Source of the DNA: Allomyces arbusculus
Lineage: Eukaryota > Blastocladiomycota > Blastocladiomycetes > Blastocladiales > Blastocladiaceae
DNA length: 64,000 bases
Assembly: GCA_027604705.1 (NCBI GenBank)
Contig: JADHYV010000014.1
Coordinates: 1-64,000 of the forward strand
Reading direction: 5' to 3'
Below the pieces are notes generated by a model that was not told the DNA's origin, did no database searches, and saw nothing but the letters and a program-made list of their open reading frames with translations. This document shows, in pieces, positions 1 through 11,511 of this stretch. The translations under genes were made by a program, and so were the position numbers. Each line of letters opens with the position of its first letter. The stretch's first letter is position 1.

Positions 1-1
1 G

Positions 2-79
2 CAGCGGCAGGCGCCGCACGCGCACGACAAGTTGTTGTTCACGGTCGCGAGCGGGTTTATTGCGGGTGAGGGGCTATAG
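2..79 (+). CDS. 3' end of a gene cut by the window edge
   Basis: An open frame enters from the left edge and stops at 77-79. The visible tail contains KLLFTVASGFIAGEGL. Codons are G/C-ending and CpG-rich like the real genes of the window, unlike the CpG-poor DNA that follows. The SGFIAGE string recalls a membrane segment of oligopeptide (OPT/YSL) transporters, but about 25 residues are too few to assign a family. A GT donor at 67-72 (GTGAGG) could also make this an internal exon. Confidence 0.35.
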   Translation, partial: QRQAPHAHDKLLFTVASGFIAGEGL

Positions 80-752
80 GGGCTTGTTGCCGCGGTGATG
101 AATATCGGTATGTGCAGCTGGGTGGAATTGGGGTGGGTGGAGGTGGGGTTGAGACTGACACGCGAATGTATGTGCAGTGGGGTTGTCAAACGGATGGTTG
201 ACACGCGCTGGGCTGCCGTGATCCACGACGCGCGGAATTTCGTGGTTGGGCGCGAACTGGCGAGGGTAGATAAGGGTGGGCGCAGGTGGAGGGTTTGGAT
301 TGTGCTGGGAACTGGTCGGCTTGCAAATCCAGATTTTTCTAGGCCCTTGGTTGTGGCAGGACTGGGTGGAGTGGGTTGAAACCGACGCTGAATTCGCGCG
401 TGAAGTGCCAAAAAACACTCGGAGTGATGAAGCACTGTGCATGCATTGTCAACTGGGCGATATTTGTGCACAGAGACGGTGGCTTTGAATGGTGGGGCGG
501 AGGAGCTCAATCTCAGCTGTTGCGAACATGGAAAATGTCAAATGGGTCAGCTCAAGGCAAATGACATGTGTATGTGCTCAGGAGCAGTGGGCTGTGATGC
601 TGGGACATGGAAAATTGTCAACCAGGTGGCCATTGACTTTGAAGGCAAAGGTTTCTCACATCTCATGCATGGGGATTTGGCTGGGTTTTGTGGAAAGAAT
701 CTGCTGGACTGCTCTGATGCAGGCTGGAGCTTAGCTCATTCACTGCGTGTGA

Positions 753-775
753 GGGGGGGGGGGGGGAGGGGGGGG
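753..775 (+). repeat. poly-G tract (G14-A-G8)
   Basis: An uninterrupted run of 14 G, one A, then 8 G. It lies in the CpG-poor block and is not in a gene. Such a run could form a G-quadruplex and is prone to length errors in assemblies. Confidence 0.85.
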
Positions 776-2200
776 AATTCTTCCATTTGTTTTGAACCAC
801 TGTCACTCTTGACCCAGACAAGATCTCGCCTTGCAATCACCCACATCAGAATGGCCAAAAGCATTGACTCAATCTGACATGCAATGAGGGGAGACCACAG
901 GATGCGCGGTTAGAATAGGCATGAGGGTCAGGGCAAGCACCACACTTTGGAGCACCACTGTGACAAAATGGGCTCAGAGGAGTGATACGACCAATACCCA
1001 TCCAAGCCCACTTCCCTTTATGTTGAGAGATACTATACATTTACTCTACACGCTTCTTTACATGGTGCGCCCAGGCTCCATCAATTTAGCAAGATAGACG
1101 CAACATGTTTTTCATGCTTTGCCAGGGACTCAGTTGCTGTATAGCTGTGGACCAAGACCACAATATCACAATTGGAATTACGCGTCAATCTCACCAAACA
1201 GAAATGTGGTTCTAGTTGTTGAGAAAACTCAGTTGCAAGCCATTTGCATTTTACTCTCCAATGTTGAATGAGTGAATATACAATAGCAATGCCAAGAGGA
1301 GCAAAACCAACAAAACAATGAATGAGAGAAACAGTGGTGTGAGTGGGTATGCAAGTGCACTTGAGTGTAGGCCAAGCATGGCCTGACACATTGGCAGTCC
1401 AAGAATGGATGTGCAACGACATCAAAAACAGTCCAAAATGGATCCTATGTATGAGGGGCCATACATGATTGTTTTGGTCAAGCCTGAGCTGCCTATAGAG
1501 CATCAGCAGCAGCTCAATTGGCTGGCCCAGCACCTGGCCAATCTTGAGAACCAAACCAATCAGCAGACCCAAGCCAAAGGACTCAATGAAGACCAATGCA
1601 ATGCCATTGTTCTTGCCCAACAAGCCACCACAGCCGCCATTGCCGCCAATTGCAATGTCCTTGAGTACCTCTGCACAACCTTCTGTGATTGGGTCCATAT
1701 TCCCAACCCTGGTGCCCAACATGTTGACCTGCACACCCAAATGCCCTTGCTCTTCTCTATCTGGATGTCACTAGCTGTGCCACACACATGCACAACAACT
1801 AAGTTGAACTGCACTTGCAGTTTGCTGAAGGGGACCCCAATCTTGCTGCCCACCACACTTTGGCCAAATCTGACTGTATTCTTGTTGCCCACAAGCATGG
1901 GTGAGGCCCCATTGCCAAAAACGGTCAATGGGCTACCCTCCTCTGGGCCAGCATTGACCCCATCAAGCTCACTCTAGTTGAAGGATGGTTCAACTTAACT
2001 TTCACAATAAGGGCAAGGTGCTGCACAGAGGCAGCATGGCTCACAGTAGAGCCTGCTGTGGTGGTGCCACTGGTGGGCAGGGTGGTGACAGCTGTGCTGG
2101 CTGCCTGGCTCACTGTGCTGGCCACAGCTGTGGCCATGGAGGGGGTGTGGGTGCCACCAGTGCTGCTGGCAGCAGTGCTGCCTGAGTGGCCACTATGCAC

Positions 2201-2224
2201 TGTTCCTGTTCCTGTTCCTGTTCC
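2201..2224 (+). repeat. (TGTTCC)4 microsatellite
   Basis: Four exact tandem copies of a hexamer inside the CpG-poor block. Confidence 0.85.
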
Positions 2225-3134
2225 CCACCTGGGTGTCTCAATGCAGAGGCTTTTGTCATCTGAGGCGCCCACCCAATTGTCATCAATACCATGCACATTG
2301 GGGTAATCATGCATTCACCTGCCCAGCAAGACGTATGACTCCACATGTCACAGTTGCCCACCTGACCTGCAGTCTGGCCATGTCCAACACATGAACAACA
2401 ACCCTCCAATCCAGTCTACCTGCACGCTTATTTCTGCCAAATGTGGTTGGTGCTCTTCCTCAAGATCTGCAATGATGTGCAATGATGTGTGGGAGCATGA
2501 CCCATGCATGCATCTACTGACAAATGTCACTGGCAAGTTGAGCCTCTCCACAGTCAAAAAGTGCATGATTGGTTTGTGCACATTCACATACAGCATGTCT
2601 GTTGACTCTCTTGACAAGAACCTGTGTGCAGGCGAGTCAACATGGCAGGAGTACTACCTCCAATTTGTTAGAAACTGTTGCAATTTATGGCTGTGAGTAC
2701 CTGCAACTGCCAATGCCAAGCTGTCATTTTGCAAAAGAATGCAGTATGTGGCTTCACAGGAATGCTTGGTTTGGTGGGTGCACAGTGGTGGTTGCTATGA
2801 GAGCTGTGGTAGTGTTGTTGTTCCTGTGTGGTGTTAGCCAGTGGAAAACCCATTTGGCTATTTGTGGAGGCCATCTGGCAGATTTGGGTCCACTGTCTGC
2901 CAGAAAGGGTTTATTTTGGCAGAAGCCAGTGACTGGTGGAGTTGCAAAAGTGGCGGTTGGCACCAAATTGGCCAGAAAGCCAAAAAAAACCCCTGACAGA
3001 TGAAGATACTCTCAGCCATTGTCAACATGATCTCCTCATCCTTTGAGTTGGCGCCTGGTGTCCACACACATAACAAAACCTAACGCCGCTGCCACAGCGG
3101 CAACACGGCGGTCGTTTTCGCATTTCGGGTGTAT

Positions 3135-3206
3135 GGAGGTTGCGGGGTTCGAACCCGCGGCATTCCGCATGCAAAGCGGACACTCTAACCACTGAGCTAA
3201 ACCCCC
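3135..3206 (-). tRNA. tRNA-Ala (anticodon UGC)
   Basis: Read on the minus strand, 72 nt fold as a complete cloverleaf without an intron. The acceptor stem GGGGGTT pairs with AACCTCC (one G-U). The D-arm contains the A box TAGCTCAGTGG. The anticodon stem TCCGC/GCGGA flanks the loop TTTGCAT with anticodon TGC. The T-arm is GCGGG-TTCGAAC-CCCGC, a perfect B box. CCA is not encoded, as usual in eukaryotes. The tRNA and about 50 bases on its downstream side keep CpG dinucleotides while the DNA on both sides has nearly none. A T4 stretch (AAAA on the plus strand, near 3075) could act as a pol III terminator. Confidence 0.95.
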
Positions 3207-5030
3207 AGTTGAGCAAAGCGGAACCCTGGCTCTTTATCAAAGTGCTTACTCTTTCACTGCAATGCCAACAGATCAACTTGCGTGTGGGGGCCATGCCTTC
3301 TTGACTCACTCACTCCAAAGCTGCTGCTTCGTGGGTGTGGGGTGGGGTAGATGAAAATAATGGGTCACCATAATGTACCATATATATAGATCAGAGGGGT
3401 GAGACATGTGAGCAGAACTTTTAGCTGGTGCCAGTCTGTGCCTGGGCAACTTTGAAACCCCCTACTGTTGTGTTTCCCCCAAACTGAAGTCCCATCTTGT
3501 TCCTCCACAGGACCCTCTCTCAGCTGGACCAGCAGAGCACATCAAAAACCAACCCAAAAACCATCCTGCTGCACAGCATATTCTTGACCACTCCAGCAGT
3601 CAGTGACACTGGCTTCTTTTTGCTCCCCTCCCCCATCTCTGTGGGCCAAACTGATGGCGGCCACCAATGCTGGCCATGCTGCTTTTGATGTTTCCCCTTT
3701 GCTTGTTTTCTGCCCCATCAGCATGGCGGGTGGTGGCTCATGCGCCCCACAATGCCATTGTGCATGTGGGGGTTGGCATGCAGATACAGTTTGCAGCTGC
3801 CACCATTGCTGATGTGCATGCTGCTGTGGGCCAAGGTCTCTCTGCTTTGTTTTGTTGTGTCCCCTGCAACAGCAAACATGTCACAGTAAGTGTCCTGTTT
3901 TGCCACAAAGCTAGCAGTGCATGAATGGCCTGGAGGCAGGAGCAAACCAAAGTGGAACACCACAGATAGCTTGCAAAAGCATCTCCAGCCATCAAACCCT
4001 CCTGCAAAATGTTCCCTCTTGCTTGCTTTGTGCAAAGGTGTGCACATTGCAGTTGTACTTCAAACATCATGCCAACAAGTAGAGAAAACCATCCCCACAC
4101 ATACCTGTCAACAGCTTGCACCCACTGCACCAGCAGCATGGTTTGAGCACAGTGCCAAATGTGGGCATAGGCTTGTGCCCATGACCAAACCAGATGATGA
4201 TCACAGCAGTCAGCTTTAGTGGGGAAGAAATGAATCACCATTGGAGGTCAATGATTCACACCATGGCTGCAGTAGAGACATGCGTAGCGGCTCTTGTTGT
4301 TGACAAACAGGGCCAGATTGTGGCTCCCCTTGAGGATGCTCTGATGTGTCATGGAATGCTGTGACCCATCATGGCTGGAATCATCCAATGAGCTGTTGTC
4401 ATCCAAGCTGGTTGGGGGGCGGCGGCTTTTGGCAGCGCGCTCAGTCGTATTGCGGTGTCCCGTCATCGAGGCTGTGCTGTGTAAGATGGGGTTGCATGGC
4501 AGCCACCCTTGCCATGACAGTGTCTGGAAGCTTGCACAGAAGGTCCATAACCAATGAGATTGTGAGAAGCTGGGTTTGGATGGGTGAGGTTGGTCTGCTT
4601 GTCGCGGCCGTCGCCATCCCATCAATGTGGTTTGTGGTTGGTTGGTGTTGCACGATGCGATGCTGGCGATAGTGGAGCGGCAACAGGCAACGCGACAAGA
4701 ACACTCTGACACGAAGGATTTGAGACATGTGAGTTTCACGTGATATGATCCGAGGCAGTCCAAGACAGACCGGGATCAGACAAAACCCTCATCATACCGG
4801 ATTCGAAAAAGTTTGCTGTGAGAAATTCGTCCGGATTGTCTCGGACACCGGATTGGGGAACTCTGCTTGTGAGGCGGCTCCGCTCATTTGCTCTTCGCCT
4901 TTCAACTTTTAGGCCTCAACTTCAACAAGTGGGTCAGCAAATTTATCGCCTGCACGACCGATAACTTGCTGCACGCCCTCCATCCGAACCGAGAAGGCGT
5001 CATTTGAGTCCTTGCCGCCCCCGTCCAACC
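3207..5030. other. intergenic, CpG-poor up to about 4.4 kb
   Basis: No intact gene. It holds one copy of the dispersed repeat (about 3884-4112). From about 4.42 kb CpG frequency returns to that of genes, and the last few hundred bases are probably the upstream region of the SWAP gene. The open frames 3738-4241 (-) and 4248-4763 (-) look like chance or decayed frames. Confidence 0.5.
3884..4112 (-). repeat. dispersed repeat, copy A (CpG-decayed)
   Basis: Read on the minus strand, this segment aligns along its length with 17322-17582 on the plus strand. All three translated frames are similar, so the similarity is at DNA level. Copy B has an extra block of roughly 33 bases. Where copy B has CpG, this copy has TpG or CpA at nearly every site. 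In copy B one frame reads HCQLCGETEH, which recalls the first part of a zinc knuckle, so the repeat may be a fossil of a retroelement, but that is weak. Confidence 0.75.
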
Positions 5031-6625
5031 ATGAAGCGAGCCCGCACCGTGCCGCACCGACATTTGCGACAAGATGATGTCAAAGACGCGAACCAGTTCG
5101 ATTTGACGGTCAATGCACGTGCTGCGACGCTCGTCGACCCGCTGACCTGCCCCGAGACGGCCATTGCCGTCGCTGAGGGCACGATGATGGTGCCAAGTCC
5201 GCACAACCCGAACGTGACACTTGATCGGTAAGAGCCACTCGCTTTTTCTCGCTCAACTCCACGATGTACACGGAACGAAAATCAGAATATACTGCACGAA
5301 TGGTCTGATTGATTGGAACGCGGTCATGGTCATGTTCATGGCCCAAGGCCGTGGAGGCATGGCTTTTGCGGCATCATTTGGATTGAACACACCGGATCAG
5401 CTTCTCCACTCTCATTCTCTTTCCCAATGTTCCACCCACTCCCCATCGAAACGAATATCAAGTTGAATCACGACTTTGTCCACCCGAATTCCAATCGCGG
5501 GCGCTCCGACCGCCCTCTTTCTGGTTTCTTCTCACATCGAATTCGTCCTCAATCTAGCTACGACGTGCGTCACCTCCTCGCCTCTCTCGACGATTTGGCC
5601 GACGACCCCGACGATCTTTCCGACGCGGTCGACACGATCAAGCGCGCTGGCCGCCGCCCTGGGTACGTCGACTCGGATGACTTGGACGCGGCTGCAGAGG
5701 AGCGCGATTGGATGCGGCTCGAGGCCGAGCTCGACGGTGAGCGGTACCGCGACCTGCCCGAGTTTGACGATGATGAGGAGGCCGGGCTCACGGCCGAGGA
5801 ATTGGCAGCGAATGTGCGCGCCAAGCGGCGGCGTGACGAGCGCGACGCGGTCCCGACCAACGAGATTTATTGGGACTATGCGGTCGACGACGAGGAGAAG
5901 GCGGAGGAGGTGCTAGGACAAGTTCGTGTGTGATGCCGTTTCGTCTCGGCGATTGTGGTGTGCATTTCAATGGGTCGCTCATTTAACTTCTCTTCTGCAA
6001 ATAGCCCGCCGACCCGAAAGATCTCGAGATCCTCCACCGCACCGCGGCGTTCATCACGTCGCAGCCCGACGCGACCGCGGCCGAGAACTTGATCGCGCGC
6101 AAGCAGTACGGCCAGCCGCATTTCGGATTTCTTGCGCGAGCGCACCCGCACCGCGCCTATTTCGACCACGTGCTCGCGAGTATGCGCGACGGAAAATGGA
6201 CCCCACCGTCTCCACCGGCGTCTGCACCGCCGCCGCCGCCGCCACGGCGCGACTCGGACGACCTCACGACGGCCATGCGCGCGACGGCGCGTTATGTCGC
6301 AAGGCACGGCGCCGATTTTGAGACCAAGTTGCGCGCACAGCGCGACCCGAAGCTCGCGTTTTTGCAGCCGTGGCATGCAATGCACGTCGGTTTTCGCGCT
6401 CTTGTGCAAAAGGAGCGGCTCGAGCTAGAAGGGGCGAACGTGGATGCGGATGTCGGCTCAGTGCAGGAGCAGATGGAGAAGAAAGTGCAGGTGCGGGTTG
6501 CTGTGCCCTCGGTGGAGCGACCAAATACTCCCGGACCTGAGGCGACAGTCGCAGATCATGCTCGGCCGTCGGGATCGGCGCGACTGGTGGCGTATGCGAG
6601 TAGCGATGAAGATGATGACGAGTAA
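5031..6625 (+). CDS. SFSWAP: SWAP/SFSWAP-like splicing regulator (DRY_EERY + two SURP domains)
   Basis: Nuclear RNA-binding splicing regulator of the suppressor-of-white-apricot family. Exons 5031-5227, 5558-5921 and 6005-6625 join in frame to 393 aa. Exon 1 and the start of exon 2 form the N-terminal DRY_EERY domain, with the RYDVRHLL signature made across the first junction. A first SURP module (ILHRTAAFITSQPD...KQYGQPHFGFL) follows at about residues 193-240. A second (YVARHGADFE...DPKLAFLQPWH) is near 270-320. SURP modules bind SF1-type partners and the family controls alternative splicing. The first intron is 330 bases, far longer than any other here. An acidic stretch separates DRY_EERY from SURP1. 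The protein is shorter than animal SFSWAP and lacks an obvious RS-rich tail. The donor of intron 2 (GTTCGT at 5922) could instead be 5910. Confidence 0.88.
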
Positions 6626-8371
6626 CCATGGTTTGTCCGTTGAATGTTGTTGATGAAAGGATGGTGAGTCGTTTCATTTCCGCGCTATCCAATCAAACCA
6701 GATCAGGCCAGGCATGCTCGTCCTTTCAATAGACAGCAGCGCTAGTTTTCTCGCAACAGTCAGATTCAAACCCCGCCGGTCAAGAATGCCAATGTTGCCA
6801 AACGACAAACCCACAAACCTCCTTCAGCCTAACCCATTGCGTTACCCTGACGACGGCCGTGGAGATCCGACTTACAGCAAGAAGTGGGCGAAACGTTCGA
6901 GGAGAAGCGTTCATAGTACTCAGGCTCAATTCCTGGCCTCTCAGTTACACTTCCGTGCCGTAAAGAGTGAGAGTTTCGCGCAGTACCTATTAGCAATTGG
7001 GCGTCTGACTCAAGCGACCTTCAAATGGAATTAGGAGAGGGGGATATGCCAATGCGATGCAGAGGTGTTCAGTTTCGATTCCTGGCCTCTCACAACATAC
7101 TTCACTGCATTCGCGAGCCGTGAGAATGATTTCCAAAAGTCGGGTACCATTTTAACATGCCCATGGCCCCAGTTCCTGGATTTGCCCTAGCCCAAAAAGC
7201 CTCTCGTTTCTGCTCCAAACCAAACAATCTTGTTCAACCCATCGCCCAACGCAACTGCTGCTCAGAATCCAGCTCACACGCAAGCATGCAAGCGGGCAAA
7301 CTCAGCTCACTTTTCTCGCACGCATCAATCCGACTCACGTCAATCAAAATGCTGTCTTTGATTACGTTTGTGATGCCAAATGTGAAGGCATCTCAACCCC
7401 ACCCTAGCTATTGACATCAACATCAACGACACAAATGGGGTCCACTATGACGCATATGATTTGGTGCGGCGATGCGTGCGATGGCCCGGTTTTCTGGGCC
7501 GAGAAAGAGGCCAAGTTGCGAAATCTGTAGCACCATAATTGTGTCATGTTTCTGTGTTGTGAGAAATGGTGTTGCCGCTCTGCTCCAAGTCACGTCTCAG
7601 AACCCGTGACAGCCACTGACCGTTTCAAGCAGCTTTCAAAGGAATGGTGAGAGGAGAGGGGTCATGTCGTGGGGTATGTGACGGTCTTGCGTGATATTTG
7701 AGTGTGATTTAATTCCTGACCTACGAGTCACACTGACTTTTTGTAATACCCTCATGTTGTGGTTCTGCCGGGTTAGCTCGAACTCGATCCGCATCCTTTT
7801 TTTTCTCAGGATCTGTGAATGTTAGCGAGTTGACATGGCCACTGGTCGGATGACTCGCGAGGTCTCATGCTCCCCACAAAATGTTCAGCGTGCTCAAAGC
7901 TGTTCCCATCGTGACGGTTCTTGGTCACGGGTGAATTTGGACGTTTTGCATTTGGTCCGGACAAGATAATTTTCCTCAGCTGGCTCAACGTTCTCCACCC
8001 GCAACGGGTCATGGTCTCCCGTGCGTGCGTGCTTGCTGTGACGTAGAGATGGAAGTGGCCGTCGTTTGGCTCTGTCAGTGTCGGCTTGGGTGAGCCAAGG
8101 CAGCGCTATCCTTGGTGTTTGACCTGGTTTTCGCGTGGATCGTGTTTGACTCAACCACCGTTTGGCGTGGTCAGCCCAGCCGGTCCAGTTCTGCTCGTGG
8201 CCGCGTCAACCACGCCGCTCACGACGACGTCGACGACGACGGCATTCCATCCGCCCGCTCAATCATTGCCCAAGTCGCCGCACTCGACCGTCCTCGAGTC
8301 CACGCTTCTCCTCCCGCGCCGACCGACCAGATCCCACGCACGCACGCACGAACGACCTACCGACCACTACC
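6626..8371. other. intergenic, no gene seen
   Basis: No supported gene. The motif TTCCTGGCCTCTCA occurs near 6930 and again near 7074, with a weaker relative at 7712. Each sits in a context loosely like a tRNA T-arm, but no cloverleaf forms. The last 200 bases are probably the leader of the SQS1-like gene. Confidence 0.4.
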
Positions 8372-10913
8372 ATGGCCAAGAAACACAAGCCCAAGGGCGG
8401 CACCGACTCGAAGCACTCCAACAAGGCCAAGGGCAAGCACCAGGCCGCGCCCGCGCCAACGACGCGGCCCGTCGCGATCGACGCCAGTACGCCCGGCGCA
8501 TCCAGCTCGCGCCGCGCCACGAAAAAGGCGCACCAGCTCGACACGATTCACGACGCGCTCGCCGACCTCGCCATTTCCCCGCATGACCGCGCCTGGGGGG
8601 CCGACCGCGGTGCGCGTGGCCGCGGCAGCGCGCGTGGGCGCGGAACTCCTCGCGGCGGGCGTGGTCGTGGTGGCCGCGGTGGAAGCCGCGGCGGTGGAGC
8701 GTACCGCGCAGCGCCCCCGGCCTTCCCCCCGCGCACGCACGACTCGGGCGACGCCGAGAAACCGAAGACCTGGCGCGACTCGCACCGCGGGCTCGGGTTC
8801 AAAAATCTGGTGGAGAGCAACGACAAGCTCAACTTTATGGCCGACCCGGACCCGTTGGCCGACCGTGGGTCCGATAAGGTCACGGTCGTGCCGGAATTCG
8901 CCAACGAGTGGATGGTCGCGGCGCCCGCGTGGATCTTGAAGCTATATTACGTGCCGTTTGTCTCGGCGGGCGTGATCACGGCGCCACCGCGGCTCACCAA
9001 GAACGACGTGGAGGTGGAGACGGTGGTGGAGACGGCGCACGTGGATGAAACGGACGAGGTGCCCAATTTCTGGGCGATGGTCGCGACGCAGGATATCGAG
9101 GATGAGGCCACGGGGCACGAGCTGCATGCAGATGATGCGGAGGAGGGGCAGGGCGAGTCCGACGATGATGGCGACCGTACCGTGGACGAGGACGAGGACC
9201 ACGACGAAATCCTCGACTCTGTGCCGGACCCCGTCGAGCCCATGATCCTCGGCTCCGAAATCGACGACGACGCCATGAGCGTCGACCCGGCGCATCCCAC
9301 CTCGTCCTACTATGACTCGGCGTCCGACTTTGACCACGACGTCGATGACGACGACCCCACCGCGCTCGATCTCGACCCGGCGCTCCACCTCGATGCGCAC
9401 GACTCCGGTACCGACGCGCACGAGTCCGACGCGGACTCGGCCGATGACGACGACGACCTGTTCGTCATCGACACGAACCCGGCGCAGATTGATTTCGCCC
9501 GCGTCGCCCCGCCCAAGAAACACGGCCCTGCGCGGGCTCTCGGGGACCGCCCTCTTTCGCCAACTCTGCCGGTGTTTGCGAAACCCCAGAAGGGCAAGGG
9601 CCGGGTGCGAGCGGCGGAACCGACGTCGCCGTCACTGCCCGTGTTTGTTACGCCCAAGGGTAAGGGCAAGCCCGTTCCGGCGGCGCAGGTGCGGATCGCC
9701 GACGACTTGGCCGAGTACGATTTCGACGGGTACGACGACGAGCCGATGCACGGCATGTTTGCGGTCTTGGCCGGGCGCGGGTATGCGGATGCGGACGAGA
9801 CGGACGAGGACGTGTCCATGGCGACGGGGACCACGGCGACCGACGCGACCGACAACGACGACGACGGGACGTCCGAGGAAGACGACGACTCGGACGATGA
9901 CGAGTCGTCGTCGATCAGCAGCTACAACGAGGCCGGCGGGTTCGCCGCGGTGCATTCGGACGAGGACGACGCGATTATGCAGGATTACCTCGCTAACTTG
10001 TCGGACTCGGACCGGAACGACATGTACAATGCGCACGTTCTGTCGTGGGCCGGCGCCGGGAGCAGCACCTTGTCGGACATGGACGATCCGTTTCTGACGC
10101 TCGCCGCGCCGCTCAAGAAGGCACGCGCGGGCAAGGGCAGCAAGTTGAAGAACAAGGCCGACCCATACGGGTTTGGTGAGGAAGTGTATGTCGGCGGCGT
10201 CGGCGCGAAAAAGGGTAAGAAGGGGGCCAAGGCGCGCGCGATCCAGACGGCGGTTGATTTTGATGCTGTCGAGAAGGTGATCAAGCGGTTCATGCAGGAT
10301 CCGTTCGAGCAGTCCGTGTTTTTCTATAGATGGTGCTGTTCACGACAGCTGGGCGAGTCTCTCACGCACACTCGTCCACCGCATGTCCAGAACGCAGCTC
10401 CCGCCGATGCCCAAGAGCCTGCGCAAGATCGCGCAGTCCATGGCCGCATGCTACCAGCTCAAGACTAAGGCGCTCGGCAGTAAGAAATCGAAGCGGCTGC
10501 AGCTCATCAAGACGCAGCGGTCGGACTACCCGCGTGGCACGCTCGCCAAGCAGCTCAAGAACTTGCGGCAGCAGCACGGCGCCGTTCCCGTCGTGGAGAC
10601 GTGGGGCAGTAAATCCGGTGCCAAGAAATCGTCGGCCAGTACCGCCGCCCCCGCGATCAAGCCCACGCACGGGTATGTTGTGGGCGCACACGCCCCGCCG
10701 ATCGCGCAGGATAACGTTGGGCACAAAATTTTGCGCAATTTCGGGTGGGCGCCGGGGGAGACACTCGGCGTCGGAGTCGCCGTGGTTGGCGAGGGCGTCG
10801 ATGGGGAGGTGGATCCGGCCGCGGCGGCCGCGGCGAGGAGGGCAAAGGAGGGCGCGCTCCAGGCACCGCTGCAAGCGGTCGTGCGCGCCGCACGTCGTGG
10901 GCTCGGGACATGA
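8372..10913 (+). CDS. SQS1: Sqs1/Pfa1-like R3H and G-patch protein
   Basis: Exons 8372-10311 and 10391-10913 give 820 aa. In yeast Sqs1 (Pfa1) uses its G-patch to activate the DEAH helicase Prp43 in ribosome biogenesis and splicing. Order seen: a basic start (MAKKHKPKGG), an RG/RGG-rich stretch (about residues 75-110), a very long Asp/Glu-rich middle, an R3H-type segment (LPPMPKSLRKIAQSMAACY...SKKSKRLQL), and a C-terminal G-patch (GHKILRNFGWAPGETLGVG). This matches the Sqs1 order. The start is the ATG before the lysine-rich N-terminus; the open frame upstream has no such bias and is probably leader. The single intron is phase 2 with donor GTCCGT and acceptor at 10389-10390; the donor is the least certain point. 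Expected site: nucleus/nucleolus. Confidence 0.88.
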
Positions 10914-11511
10914 AGTTCTTACGGTTTGGTGGGTGTGAATGGCACGGGATTGTCGAAGGCGTGCTGGCCGGGGGTCCGCGAACGGCGCTGCCGTGTAGAT
11001 ACAGACCAGAGGCGCGCTAGGATGCGCGGCATGATCGATGGCGTTTTAGTTGAGTGTGTTTTGCTGCTGAAGTGGGTTGAGGTCCACGAATTCGGCGAGG
11101 GGCTCGTCATTGAGAAAAGAAAGTAGCTGTGGGACGGCCAGGTTGTAAATATCATGATCACCGCGTCTCACACCACCACCACGAAACCGTGGCCACGTTG
11201 GGCGTGTCTGCTGGAGCTGCTCCCGACCGCGCGTTTCCCGAGCAACCACCCACCGGTGCCACGCGCGACTTGGCGCATTCACGTCGCCGCATCCACGGGC
11301 CTATACCTTGCAAGTTGCGCGACCGAAATCCGCCATCCCGCCGCCGCGCGACCCCCATCGCCTCGACCTCTCCCCCTGCCGAACTGATCGGGGCCCCTGG
11401 ACCTCTCTCATCGCGCCCTGGCGCCTCGAAAAAAAGATAAAAAGAAGCTTACCTCGCACTCGGATCGCCCTCCCTTCCGCCCTCCAACAACCGTGACCCG
11501 GCAGCCCAGCC
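10914..11511. other. intergenic between SQS1-like and RasGEF genes
   Basis: No gene seen. It contains the tail of one transcription unit and the leader of the next, both on the plus strand. Confidence 0.5.

Larger units (their letters stand above)
80..3134. other. CpG-depleted gene-free block
   Basis: I see no intact gene here. From about 430 onward the DNA is rich in TpG and CpA and almost free of CpG, and long open frames such as 1405-1977 (+), 1081-1740 (-) and 1925-2314 (-) lack the codon bias of the real genes. It contains a G-rich run at 753-775 and a (TGTTCC)4 microsatellite at 2201-2224. It most likely consists of decayed repeats. Confidence 0.55.

Noticed and set aside
1405-1500. 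Short frame with KMDPMYEGPY, recalling the integrase tail of Ty3-type LTR elements
   Set aside because: Only about ten residues match and no other element parts were recognised. At most it is a trace of an old element in a CpG-decayed block.
6925-7720. Repeated TTCCTGGCCTCTCA motif as possible tRNA fragments
   Set aside because: The motif is too short and no cloverleaf forms; it may be a small dispersed motif.
8942-9523. Minus-strand 193-codon Val/Arg-rich frame
   Set aside because: It is the mirror of the Asp-rich middle of the SQS1-like gene.
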